Source: Burkholderiales bacterium (GTDB lineage Bacteria > Pseudomonadota > Gammaproteobacteria > Burkholderiales > UBA11063). Taken from it: a DNA stretch of 64,000 nucleotides. How positions within the stretch are numbered: the first letter of the stretch is position 1; every line of letters begins with the position of its first letter. The position numbers and the translations under genes are program-made. The DNA lies in contig JAJFBE010000002.1 in the NCBI GenBank assembly GCA_020697255.1, positions 62,001 to 126,000 of the forward strand, read 5' to 3'. Below are positions 54,822 to 63,451 of this stretch, piece after piece. The notes beneath the pieces are model-generated. The model was not told the DNA's origin, did no database searches, and worked only from the letters and a program-made list of their open reading frames with translations.

Positions 54822-55839
54822 AATTCTTATGCTTTTCAGGCACTATTAATGGTTCAATATTCAAGCGTATAGCATAATTAGTCCATACCTTATCCTGAAT
54901 ATAACTGGCTAAAGCCAGTAACTCAGGAGCTGTAGCATTACCATGATTTACCAATACCAAAGCCTGCTTGTCATAAACCCCTACATTACCCTGCCGATAA
55001 CCTTTTAAACTTAGATTATCAATCAACCAGCCAGCCGATACTTTGGCTTTTTCATCATTAACTGGGTATACCGGTATTGTTGGATACTTTTCTTGTAATT
55101 GCCCAACTAACGCCATATCTAATATCGGATTATGAAAAAAACTACCTACATTACCAATCACCGCCGGGTCTGGTAGTTTAGTTTGCCTAATCTTTATTAC
55201 GCAATTGCGTAAATCCTGCGCTGTTGGGTTTGTAAGTTCGGCTAATGCTTTGGCAACGTCTACATAATTGGTATTTAATTTTGCCATGCGAAGTAAGCGA
55301 AATGTAACACTAGTCACTATTAGATGCAGGTTATGTTTTAGGTAACTATCCCGATATTTGAACTGACAATCTGAATTATTTAATTGGCTGAATTGCTTAT
55401 TTTTGCTATCATAGACTTCTACTGATTCTATAAAATCCTTAACCTCAACTCCATAGGCGCCAATGTTTTGAATAGGAGAAGCTCCAATCGTTCCCGGAAT
55501 CAGGCTCAAATTTTCCAGACCAAACCATCCTTTTGCTATAGTATATCCTACAAAATCATCCCAAACTTCACCTGCCATCGCTTTTACCAATACAAATTCA
55601 TCTGTGGTTTCAATTAGAGTAATTCCTCTTAATTGGTTATGGATAATCAGGCCCTGGTATACTTCCGGCAATATAATATTACTTCCACCCCCTAGCACAA
55701 AAATAGGTGACTCTTTAGCCTCCGCCGTTATTTGTGGCAAGTCAGCTATATCTGTTAGGGCAAAATATTTTTTTGCAATACTTTTCAGATGTAAGGTGTT
55801 TAATTTGTCTAATGGATAATTTGACTGAACTGCGAACAT
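54811..55839 (-). CDS. murB: UDP-N-acetylenolpyruvoylglucosamine reductase MurB
   Basis: FAD enzyme that reduces the enolpyruvate group to make UDP-MurNAc, following MurA. The FAD-binding LGGGSNIILPE (about 49-59), LSLIPGTIGASPIQNIGAYG, and YRDSYLK are present. The catalytic Ser is in GNVGSFFHNP, and the C-terminal Glu region has LNIEPLIVPE. The 342-residue type I form fits E. coli-like MurB. It is a single gene, far from murA. Ribosome site weak (TAAAAAAGAC). Confidence 0.95.
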   Translation of the reverse strand: MFAVQSNYPLDKLNTLHLKSIAKKYFALTDIADLPQITAEAKESPIFVLGGGSNIILPEVYQGLIIHNQLRGITLIETTDEFVLVKAMAGEVWDDFVGYTIAKGWFGLENLSLIPGTIGASPIQNIGAYGVEVKDFIESVEVYDSKNKQFSQLNNSDCQFKYRDSYLKHNLHLIVTSVTFRLLRMAKLNTNYVDVAKALAELTNPTAQDLRNCVIKIRQTKLPDPAVIGNVGSFFHNPILDMALVGQLQEKYPTIPVYPVNDEKAKVSAGWLIDNLSLKGYRQGNVGVYDKQALVLVNHGNATAPELLALASYIQDKVWTNYAIRLNIEPLIVPEKHKNYEK

Positions 55840-55877
55840 ATAATGTCTTTTTTAAGGTTTTGTAGAATGAAAATGAA

Positions 55878-56150
55878 TTAGATAAATAGCTCAGAATGGC
55901 TGCCTAATCTTTCTAAAATTAAAACTTCATCTTCTATTTTGTAGATCAGTAACCAATCTGGTTGAATATGTAATTCCCAGCTATCATGCCAGTTGCCAGT
56001 CAATTTATGATTTCTATATTTTACAGGCAACGGCTGTATTTCATTAACTAGTAAGCTTACTATCGCCTATAATTTAATAAACTCTTTCTTCTGTGCTTTA
56101 GCTTTTTTCAAATCCCGCTTAAAAGAATTTGTATAATGAAGGCTTAGCAT
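55878..56150 (-). pseudogene. YafQ/RelE-type mRNA interferase toxin, interrupted by an in-frame amber codon
   Basis: Read directly. ATG at 56150 to TAA at 55878-55880 gives 91 codons, with TAG at codon 28 (56067-56069 as CTA on the plus strand). The upper part reads MLSLHYTNSFKRDLKKAKAQ; below the stop it continues IVSLLVNEIQPLPVKYRNHK and SWELHIQPDWLLIYKIED. The E. coli YafQ catalytic residues His50, His63, Asp67, Trp68, His87 and Phe91 all have counterparts (His48, His61, Asp65, Trp66, His85, Phe89). The antitoxin ends 2 bp before the ATG. One nonsense mutation seems to have inactivated an otherwise intact toxin; readthrough or a sequencing error is not excluded. Confidence 0.8.
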
Positions 56151-56152
56151 TG

Positions 56153-56440
56153 CTATGCTTCATTCCACATTTTGCGAAGACCTTCTATACTGGTTTTTTT
56201 AGTTTTTCCATTTCTAGCATCAAGTATAGCTTGCCTGGTTTCATAATTAGGAACGTTAGCACTATACTTAATAAAGAAAGGTATGCCTTCTTCCACAACA
56301 ACTTGACGTAAGAATAACCGGACCGCTTCGGCCATTGACAAACCCATTTGCTTTAAAAGTACTTCTGCATCTTTTTTAAGATATGGATTTATACTCAAAT
56401 GGACATGACTACTTTGTTTATTTTTGGCTGTTTTCAACAT
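56153..56440 (-). CDS. RelB/DinJ-family antitoxin
   Basis: A 95-residue antitoxin with the N-terminal ribbon-helix-helix pattern (VHLSINPYLKKDAEVLLKQ, then MGLSMAEAVRLFLRQVV, about 13-49) and the C-terminal toxin-binding part (IPFFIKYSANVPN through GLRKMWNEA). In intact modules it represses its own promoter and neutralises the toxin; the toxin gene following after 2 bp is broken. The upstream DNA (56461-56490) has GTAC-based repeats, which may be its operator. Confidence 0.85.
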   Translation of the reverse strand: MLKTAKNKQSSHVHLSINPYLKKDAEVLLKQMGLSMAEAVRLFLRQVVVEEGIPFFIKYSANVPNYETRQAILDARNGKTKKTSIEGLRKMWNEA

Positions 56441-56515
56441 GGTAGTTTACCCTCAATAAAATGTACCGTATGTATACCATCATTGTACCAAAAAACCACA
56501 TAACATGCAAATTTA

Positions 56516-56555
56516 ATAAAAAAGCTGGATTGAGATTCGAGATCTCGTTCCAGCT
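56516..56555 (-). terminator. Terminator behind the DUF1328 gene
   Basis: On the minus strand AGCTGGA (complement of 56549-56555) pairs with TCCAGCT (complement of 56523-56529) around an inner CGAGATCTCG, followed by TTTTTTATTAAA. A good rho-independent terminator for the leftward gene at 56616. Confidence 0.7.
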
Positions 56556-56615
56556 CTGAGTTAGCACTTCATTGTTCAATGGGCGTTTATAGAATATCTA
56601 TTCTCTGCCCCTGCC

Positions 56616-56783
56616 TTATTTCTTACCGCGTATTAAATGCATGACCAGGGAAATCAGGAATAAAACAATAAAGATATAAAATAATATTTGGGCAATCCCG
56701 GCTGTTGCTGCTGAAATACCGGTAAATCCAAATATCCCGGCAACTATAGAAACAAGAAAAAATACCAATGCATAATATAACAT
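56616..56783 (-). CDS. DUF1328 (YtjA-like) small membrane protein
   Basis: Read directly; 55 residues, ATG at 56781-56783, TAA at 56616-56618. AAAGGGAGAG before the ATG is a good ribosome site. It has two hydrophobic segments ([19 protein letters not shown] and [19 protein letters not shown]) and a basic end (HLIRGKK), with a glycine-rich turn between them, as in DUF1328 (YtjA) proteins. These are small inner-membrane proteins, often stress-related, of unknown mechanism. Confidence 0.8.
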   Translation of the reverse strand: MLYYALVFFLVSIVAGIFGFTGISAATAGIAQILFYIFIVLFLISLVMHLIRGKK

Positions 56784-56880
56784 AACACTCTCCCTTTAAA
56801 ATAAAAATAAACTCTGCGTAATAATAACACTATACATAAGTATACTGTACCGAAAAACTTAGGGGAAAAAGTGATGAGAA

Positions 56881-56955
56881 TGGTGCCCCCGACAGGAATC
56901 GAACCTGTAACTGCCCCTTAGGAGGGGGCCGTTATATCCATTTAACTACGGAGAC
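56881..56955 (-). tRNA. tRNA-Arg (CCT)
   Basis: 75 nt including CCA, minus strand. The anticodon loop CTCCTAA gives CCT, reading AGG. D arm TAGTTAAATGGATATAAC and T arm ACAGGTTCGATTCCTGT match the E. coli tRNA-Arg(CCT). Acceptor GTCTCCG pairs with CGGGGGC with several G-T pairs. It lies 11 bp downstream of ruvA. Confidence 0.93.
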
Positions 56956-56966
56956 TACTTATTGTC

Positions 56967-57566
56967 TTAGAACTTGTTTAATAACTTTAAGGCTTCGCGG
57001 ATGCCACTACTTAAATCAGTTAATGTTTCTGGCAATTGCTTCATCACCAAATTTATTTCTTTATCACTATAACCTAGCGAGCTAAGAGCATTACGCACAT
57101 CGGCCGTAATACCCGGCAATTGCACCTCTCTATTTGCCTTATTTTGGACATTAAATCCAGTTTCAAAAATAAATTTGCCTTTTAGTTCTAAGAGCATACG
57201 CTCAGCCAACTTTTTACCAATACCAGGTGTTCTGGATAAACTGGCTACATCACCGTTTTGTAATGCCAAATGCAATTCATTTAAAGATAATGTTGAAAGT
57301 AATGCTAAAGCAATTTTAGGCCCTACTCCCGAAACCTTTATAAGGCTTCTAAAACTATCGCGTGATTCTACCGTTAGAAATCCAAACAACGAATGTGCAT
57401 CTTCACGTACAACCAAATGCGTATATAACGTTACCTTATTATCTAACGTTTCAAATTTTGCACAATCAGATATTGGTACATCAACTTCATAACCTACACC
57501 TGATACATCTAATAACACTTGCGGTGGTCGTAACTCTAATATCACACCGTTTAATCTACCGATCAT
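56967..57566 (-). CDS. ruvA: Holliday junction DNA helicase subunit RuvA
   Basis: Binds four-way junctions and loads the RuvB motor. A 199-residue protein: N-terminal OB part (MIGRLNGVILELRPPQVLLD, then YEVDVPISD), the two helix-hairpin-helix motifs (LIKVSGVGPKIALALLS and LSRTPGIGKKLAERMLLEL), and the C-terminal RuvB-binding domain (DVRNALSSLGYSDKEINLVM). ruvB and ruvC are not next to it. No clear ribosome site other than AGGACTAAT before the ATG. Confidence 0.96.
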   Translation of the reverse strand: MIGRLNGVILELRPPQVLLDVSGVGYEVDVPISDCAKFETLDNKVTLYTHLVVREDAHSLFGFLTVESRDSFRSLIKVSGVGPKIALALLSTLSLNELHLALQNGDVASLSRTPGIGKKLAERMLLELKGKFIFETGFNVQNKANREVQLPGITADVRNALSSLGYSDKEINLVMKQLPETLTDLSSGIREALKLLNKF

Positions 57567-57587
57567 ATTAGTCCTTATTTAGAGCAT

Positions 57588-57613
57588 GGATTCCCGACTA
57601 AAGCGGGAATGAC
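57588..57613. repeat. REP/dRS3-like repeat between ruvA and metQ
   Basis: GGATTCCCG...GCGGGAATGAC, the same orientation as at 1445. ATTCCC and GGGAAT are 9 bp apart here. It lies upstream of ruvA and after the metQ stop. Confidence 0.6.
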
Positions 57614-57619
57614 AGCTTT

Positions 57620-58432
57620 TTATTTAGTAACAGGGATAACTGCACCTTTATAATTTGCCGTTATATATTTTTTAATTGCCGCCGATTGCAATACATCCAC
57701 CAATTTTTTCATTTTTGGTAGGTTTTCGCTACCGGATTTTACTACCACTATATTTACATACGGGCTGTTTGAATCCTCTATAAATATTGCATCTTTTAAC
57801 GGGTTTATCCCGGCTTGCAAGGCAAAATTAGAGTTTATAACTGCCAAATCAAGCTGATTAGCACTCATTGCCCTAGGCAGCATTGCCGGGTCAAGCTCGC
57901 TAAAGCTAATTTTGTATTTATTGGTAACAATATCTTTTTTAGTCGGGTATTTTACCCCATCTTTAAGTATAATAAAACCATTTTTTTGTAAAAGTAATAA
58001 TGCACGCCCTTCATTGGTCGTATCATTTGGCAACCCAACTAATAACCCCATAGGTAATTTACTAAAATTTTTAGTTTTAACAAAATCAGTCAGCTTTGAA
58101 TTACTGCCGGCATAAATCCCCATAGGTTCGATATGTACACCGGTTAATTCAACCAAGTTAGTTCCACGCTCTTTATTGAACTGCTCCAGATATGGCCTAT
58201 GTTGAAAAAAATTGGCATCTAGTTGCTTTTGATCAACCAGGAAATTTGGTTGTACATAATCAGAAAATTCTTTTATCTGCAAATCAATCCCCTGTTTTTT
58301 TAAAATAGGTTTTGCTTGCTGCAATATCTGTGCATGTGGAACTGAAGTGGCACCAATTTTAATAACCTCATCCGCAGCAAAAACATTTGCTGAGAATACA
58401 CCTATTGCTAACAATAATATTTTAAACTTCAT
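57620..58432 (-). CDS. metQ: Methionine ABC transporter substrate-binding protein (MetQ-like)
   Basis: A 270-residue periplasmic binding protein of the NlpA/MetQ family, which delivers methionine to the MetNI transporter. Conserved features are IKIGATSVPHAQIL, FSDYVQPNFLVDQKQLDANFFQHRPYLE and GLLVGLPNDTTNEGRALLLL. The signal peptide (MKFKILLLAIGVFSANVFAA) has no lipobox Cys, so it is a soluble form, unlike the lipoprotein MetQ of E. coli. It follows metI by 94 bp. No metN gene is found nearby. Confidence 0.88.
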   Translation of the reverse strand: MKFKILLLAIGVFSANVFAADEVIKIGATSVPHAQILQQAKPILKKQGIDLQIKEFSDYVQPNFLVDQKQLDANFFQHRPYLEQFNKERGTNLVELTGVHIEPMGIYAGSNSKLTDFVKTKNFSKLPMGLLVGLPNDTTNEGRALLLLQKNGFIILKDGVKYPTKKDIVTNKYKISFSELDPAMLPRAMSANQLDLAVINSNFALQAGINPLKDAIFIEDSNSPYVNIVVVKSGSENLPKMKKLVDVLQSAAIKKYITANYKGAVIPVTK

Positions 58433-58526
58433 CTCTATTCCTCTTTAAACTTAGATTGCCAAGTCATGCCCGGGCATTTTTCGAGAAGACACACGGTCAT
58501 ACTTATAGCATGGTTTGCAATTCGAG

Positions 58527-59195
58527 CTAATGTTTACGCATATGATTAACCAATTTATCTCCAATAAATTGGATAAGCTGCACTAAAACAACTAACAAAA
58601 TAACTGTTAGAACCATTACATTGGTCTGAAAACGCTGATAGCCATAACGGATTGCTAAATCGCCCAGCCCGCCCCCACCAACGGTACCTGCCATTGCTGT
58701 ATATGATACCAGTGTAATTGCCGTTATTGTGATGCTGGCAATTATTCCCGGCATAACCTCGGGTAGTAAAATATGGCGAATTATCTGCCAGGTTGTTGCA
58801 CCATAAGATTTGGCCATATCTAAAACCCCACGATCTACCTCTTTTAATGAATTTTCGACAAGCCTCGTAAAAAATGGAAATGCCCCAACAATCAGCGGAG
58901 GAATAACTCCTTTTGCACCCAACGATGTGCCTACTAACATTATTGTAAGCGGCATCATTATTATTAGCAAAATGATAAACGGTATAGACCTAAGCAAATT
59001 AATTACAAAAGAAAACACTACATAGAATACCTTATTTTGTAAAATCTGCCCTTTGTCAGTAAGATATAAAATTATCCCTAATGGAATCCCAATTAATGCA
59101 CTAAAAAATACCGACACACCTAACATAAACAAAGTATCAAAAATTGCCTGGTTTACTTCACCCCAGTCTATATCCATAAGTATATGCTGTAACAT
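58527..59195 (-). CDS. metI: Methionine ABC transporter permease MetI
   Basis: A 222-residue inner-membrane permease with five membrane segments and the EAA-type loop (DMAKSYGATTWQIIRHILLPE, given as its key residues; near 143-162) that contacts the ATPase. It pairs with MetQ. MetN, the ATPase that normally precedes it, is absent; the gene upstream (13 bp) is an RND adaptor. The ATPase must be elsewhere or the transporter borrow another. Confidence 0.88.
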   Translation of the reverse strand: MLQHILMDIDWGEVNQAIFDTLFMLGVSVFFSALIGIPLGIILYLTDKGQILQNKVFYVVFSFVINLLRSIPFIILLIIMMPLTIMLVGTSLGAKGVIPPLIVGAFPFFTRLVENSLKEVDRGVLDMAKSYGATTWQIIRHILLPEVMPGIIASITITAITLVSYTAMAGTVGGGGLGDLAIRYGYQRFQTNVMVLTVILLVVLVQLIQFIGDKLVNHMRKH

Positions 59196-59207
59196 TATTT
59201 CCCTTTT

Positions 59208-60299
59208 TTAATTCACGATTTTAGCACGATCACCGGGTTTAATAGTCAAAACCGCAGCCAATAACACCACATCACCCACATTAACTCCAGATACTGCAGC
59301 CATATTAGTTAATTTATTGGTTAATAAAATTTTTGCCGGCTTTTTTACAACTACATTATTTACCAAAACTAAAACATAACTATTATCACCAACACCGCGA
59401 ATAGCATCACGCGTTATTAATGGCGTATTACTAATCCTAGCCAAAGTTATAGAGCCTTTAATAAATTGACCCGCCTTTAGCTTTGCTTCTTTGTTATCAA
59501 AGTCTACATATATATAATATGACCTGGTCCCCAACTCTGCGACCGGATTTATCCGCGAAATTTTACCCGAAAATGATGCAGTTCTTGTCTCTACACCAAA
59601 GGAAACCATTTGTCCTACTCTTACTTGGCTTATGTAATCACTGGGAATTGCCGCCTTAATTTGTAATTTATCCAAACTGGCAATTGAAAATAATTTTCCA
59701 TTTTTAGCTGCCAACTGCCCGTTATCAATATTTTTTTGATAGATATACCCAGTAAAAGGCGCTCTGATTTTTGTATCAGATAATAGTTTTTTTGCCCGCT
59801 CCAAAGATGCCTGCTGCTGATTAATTAGCTCTTGCGAAGCATGATAATTGGTTTGTAATTCATCATAAGCTAGTTTTGAAATAAACCCCTGATCAAATAA
59901 CCCCTTTTGTTTCTCCAGCTTATTCTTATCCAGCTCAAACCTTGCTTTAGCGCTTGATAGCACTGCCTGCTGTTGACTAACTGCCTGCCTCAAATCAGTA
60001 TCATCCAGTACCGCTAATACCTGGCCTCTATTAACAAACTGCCCCTCTTGCACCATAACTTGTTTTACAACTGCATCCACTTCACTGGAAATAACTGACT
60101 GGTTTAATGGCGACAAATCACCTGTAAATGCAATTGCATTATCTACCGCACCTAGTTTTACAATTGCAACATCAGCATTACTTAATAATATAGCATTATC
60201 AGTTACGGGTGCTGTATGTTTAGTTTTGTAGCTGTTTATTATAAAAATAGCAACAAGTAAGCCGGCTATTAAACCAAATATTATTTTTTTCAAAAACAC
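59208..60299 (-). CDS. RND efflux periplasmic adaptor (membrane fusion protein)
   Basis: A 363-residue adaptor with one N-terminal membrane anchor (IIFGLIAGLLVAIFIINSY), the biotinyl-lipoyl-like domain (VISSEVDAVVKQVMVQEGQFVNRGQVL), a helical hairpin, and a beta-barrel/membrane-proximal domain (VSFGVETRTASFSGKISRI). It bridges the pump to an outer-membrane channel. The pump gene is 54 bp upstream. No TolC-like gene is adjacent, so the channel is probably shared. Confidence 0.9.
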   Translation of the reverse strand: MFLKKIIFGLIAGLLVAIFIINSYKTKHTAPVTDNAILLSNADVAIVKLGAVDNAIAFTGDLSPLNQSVISSEVDAVVKQVMVQEGQFVNRGQVLAVLDDTDLRQAVSQQQAVLSSAKARFELDKNKLEKQKGLFDQGFISKLAYDELQTNYHASQELINQQQASLERAKKLLSDTKIRAPFTGYIYQKNIDNGQLAAKNGKLFSIASLDKLQIKAAIPSDYISQVRVGQMVSFGVETRTASFSGKISRINPVAELGTRSYYIYVDFDNKEAKLKAGQFIKGSITLARISNTPLITRDAIRGVGDNSYVLVLVNNVVVKKPAKILLTNKLTNMAAVSGVNVGDVVLLAAVLTIKPGDRAKIVN

Positions 60300-60353
60300 T
60301 CCAACTTAAATTTAAATAGATCCCCATGCCAAAATAGCCGGGCTCGTAATAGT

Positions 60354-63300
60354 TTAAAACTTAGATCGTATATATTTAGAGAAACTCTCTAAATAATAAT
60401 ATATAACCGGTACTACAATCAATGTTAGTAATGTAGAAGTTGTCATTCCACCAATAATTGCATATGCCATAGGCTTTCTTGTTTCTGACCCAACACCGCT
60501 AGACAACGCCACTGGCAACATTCCAAAAATCATTGCGCAGGTAGTCATCATAATTGGCCGCAGCCTAATAACACCTGCATTAACGATTGCATCTACTTTA
60601 GGTACTCCACGCCTCATCTCTTCATTGATAAAATCAACCAGTAAAATACCATTCTTGGCAGCTAAACCCATAAGCATTATTATACCAATTATTGAAAACA
60701 TGTTTAGCGTGCTCTTAAAAAGCAGCAAGGCCAAAAATACCCCAACAAATGATAGTGGTAGTGCAACCATAATCACTAAAGGCAAAATAAAACTTCTAAA
60801 TTGAGCAGTTAAAATCATATAAATAAATACAATACCAATTAATAACGCACCTACAGCATAAAGAAATGATTCATCCATGTCCTGCTTGCTACCACTTTGC
60901 ACTATAGAATAACCTGTTGGTAATTTATACTGATTTAGTAAGGTCTGTATTTTACTAAATACTGCCTGGTTATCACTACCATCAACATTCCCGGTTATTG
61001 TCACCGTTCTTTGTAAATTAATATGGTCTAACTCGCGTGGTGATAATCCGCTTTTAGTACTGGCAATAACTGACAACGGAACCATCTGCGGCAAATTATT
61101 GCTATCTAGTTTGTTACTTACAACCTTCAACAGATTTAATGCATCCCTATTCCTATACTCTTCCGGAATTTGCACCATAACATCGTAATTTTGCCCATTC
61201 TTCGTGTCCTCCCATTGGCTAACTTTATTCCCGGCAAATAATACCGACAAAGCATTCCCTACATCAGATAAACTAATGCCCAGATTACTTGCCACTTCAC
61301 GATCTACATTTACCGCAAATGCCGGATTTGCCTGCTGGTAGGTTGTTTCCAGGTCTGTAATCCCTTTAATTTTCTGAATTTTTTGTAGTAAGTTATCAGA
61401 AATATTCTTTAATACCTCAGTATTATCACCACTAATCTCTACATTAATCGGCTTTTGATCCCCCCCTGGCCCACCAATTGGCATAATATTCTGTACATCT
61501 ATCCCACCTACCTGATTTACCAATTTACGGCTTTGTTCCATTATCTGGTCTATATTTCTAAAGCGGCTAAGCTTACTCCCAATATCAATGGTTAAACTGG
61601 CATTATTGGTACCATCACCAAAATTTTTATTTATCCCGGCTGTAATATTCTTAATTTCAGGAATAGCTTTCCTTAAAATGTCATCAACTTGCTGAACTTT
61701 AGTCGCTGTATAATCAACATTTGAGCCCACGGCCGTTTTAAACCTTACATCAAACTTACCATTGTCTGATTTGGGAATAAATTCCGCACCAATAAACGGA
61801 ACTAAGAAAAAACTCCCGATTAAAAGACCAAAAGCAACACTTAGGGTAATTTTTTTATAATTTAAGGATAAATGAATGAACTTCTCATAAAACGCGATAA
61901 GCCGATTAAAACCTTGTTCAAATTTATTTAAAAGCCGCCCTAAAGTTGAACGTCCAAGCCAACCCCCATCCAGTGGCTCATGCCAGATACTAGATAGCAT
62001 TGGGTCTAAGATAAAACTTACTAATAGTGAAATTAAGACTGCAACAGTCACCGTTATACCAAATTGGAAAAAGAATTTGCCGATGATACCTTTCATAAAA
62101 CCAACCGGTAAAAATACTGCCACAACTGTCATTGTTGTAGATAATACTGCAAGGCCTATCTCATTAGTTCCATCCAATGCGGCGCTATAATGATCTTTAC
62201 CCATATGTAGATGCCTGACAATATTTTCCCGTACAACAATAGCATCATCAATCAATAACCCAACCGATAAAGATAAGGCCATTAATGACATCATATTTAG
62301 GGTAAAACCAAGAACATAAATAGCAAAAATGGTACCGATTAATGCTATTGGTAAAGTAAGTCCGGTAATTACAGTTGAACGCCATGATTTAAGAAAAATA
62401 AATACGATCAAAATTGTTAAAATTGCACCTTCAAATAAGGTATGATCAACACTGCTAAGCGATCTGCGCGTAGCATCAGTTTGATCATAAACCACAGAGA
62501 TGGATATATTGGCAGGCTTAATCTGGTTAAGCTGTGTAATCATTGCGTATACACCATCCGATACATCGACTGTATTTGCTTTTTCAGCAGGTCTTATATC
62601 TAAACCTATTGCTCGTTTCCCATTTACTAATGTAAGACTGTTATACTGCTCCTGGCCATCCTCAACCGTACCAATATCTGATATCTTAATGGGCACACTG
62701 TTTCTATACGTAATAACAATATCGGCAAATTGTGCTGTAGTTTGCAATTTGCCGTTTAGCCTTACATTAATGCTTGAATTTTTAGTCCGTACGTCACCTG
62801 CAGCAAAATTATCATTGGCATTTTTAATTGCATTTACCACATCATTAACAGATAGTCCCATTGACTGCAGTTTATATGGCTCTACATTCACCCGCACCTG
62901 CCGATTAACTGCACCAACTAATTTTACATCCCCTACACCTGCAACTGTTTGTAGCCTCTTTTTAGCAACCCGGTTAATCCAGTCAGTAACATCCTTTAAT
63001 GGCATCTCGTTTGATGCAACAGCCAAAGACATAATCGGGTTATCGCGGATATTTACTTTTGTTATCGTTGGATTATCTATTTCTTTGCGAAAATTTGCCG
63101 ATACTGCCGAAACTTTATCGCGAGAATCTTGAAGTGCCTGCTCCGGATCAACACTTAGGCTAAACTCAGCAACTACTACTGATTGGCCTTCAAAAGAATA
63201 AGAGCGGATCGTCTTAATACCATTTAATGAATTTAGGGTTTCTTCAATAGGACGGGAAATATCAGTTTCAATAACCTCAGGGGAAGCGCCTTTATAATTG

Positions 63301-63446
63301 GTTGTCACCACTACTACCGGAAATTTGACATCCGGAAACTCTTCAACTGAAATATTTTTTATTGAGATTAACCCAAGTAAAAGCAATGCCAACATAATTA
63401 CTGTAGCAAAGTATGGGTTTTTTAATGATATTTTGGTAAGCCACAT
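60354..63446 (-). CDS. RND multidrug efflux pump (HAE-1 family)
   Basis: A 1030-residue inner-membrane proton-driven pump with twelve membrane segments and two large periplasmic loops. Signs: MWLTKISLKNPYFATVIML, VSVEEFPDVKFP, and in the fourth membrane segment the proton-relay pair in VGLLIDDAIVVRENIV (Asp-Asp), plus GLAAKNGILLVDFINEE. It is closest in layout to AcrB/MdtB-type exporters. With the adaptor gene after it, it forms an efflux operon. Substrates unknown. Confidence 0.93.
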   Translation of the reverse strand: MWLTKISLKNPYFATVIMLALLLLGLISIKNISVEEFPDVKFPVVVVTTNYKGASPEVIETDISRPIEETLNSLNGIKTIRSYSFEGQSVVVAEFSLSVDPEQALQDSRDKVSAVSANFRKEIDNPTITKVNIRDNPIMSLAVASNEMPLKDVTDWINRVAKKRLQTVAGVGDVKLVGAVNRQVRVNVEPYKLQSMGLSVNDVVNAIKNANDNFAAGDVRTKNSSINVRLNGKLQTTAQFADIVITYRNSVPIKISDIGTVEDGQEQYNSLTLVNGKRAIGLDIRPAEKANTVDVSDGVYAMITQLNQIKPANISISVVYDQTDATRRSLSSVDHTLFEGAILTILIVFIFLKSWRSTVITGLTLPIALIGTIFAIYVLGFTLNMMSLMALSLSVGLLIDDAIVVRENIVRHLHMGKDHYSAALDGTNEIGLAVLSTTMTVVAVFLPVGFMKGIIGKFFFQFGITVTVAVLISLLVSFILDPMLSSIWHEPLDGGWLGRSTLGRLLNKFEQGFNRLIAFYEKFIHLSLNYKKITLSVAFGLLIGSFFLVPFIGAEFIPKSDNGKFDVRFKTAVGSNVDYTATKVQQVDDILRKAIPEIKNITAGINKNFGDGTNNASLTIDIGSKLSRFRNIDQIMEQSRKLVNQVGGIDVQNIMPIGGPGGDQKPINVEISGDNTEVLKNISDNLLQKIQKIKGITDLETTYQQANPAFAVNVDREVASNLGISLSDVGNALSVLFAGNKVSQWEDTKNGQNYDVMVQIPEEYRNRDALNLLKVVSNKLDSNNLPQMVPLSVIASTKSGLSPRELDHINLQRTVTITGNVDGSDNQAVFSKIQTLLNQYKLPTGYSIVQSGSKQDMDESFLYAVGALLIGIVFIYMILTAQFRSFILPLVIMVALPLSFVGVFLALLLFKSTLNMFSIIGIIMLMGLAAKNGILLVDFINEEMRRGVPKVDAIVNAGVIRLRPIMMTTCAMIFGMLPVALSSGVGSETRKPMAYAIIGGMTTSTLLTLIVVPVIYYYLESFSKYIRSKF

Positions 63447-63451
63447 ATTAT

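Noticed and set aside
58466-58477. ATGCCCGGGCAT palindrome between metI and metQ as regulatory site
   Set aside because: Twelve-base perfect palindrome, but it does not fit a MetJ box, has no second copy and may be chance.
62500-63132. 210-codon rightward frame
   Set aside because: Shadow of the RND pump gene.
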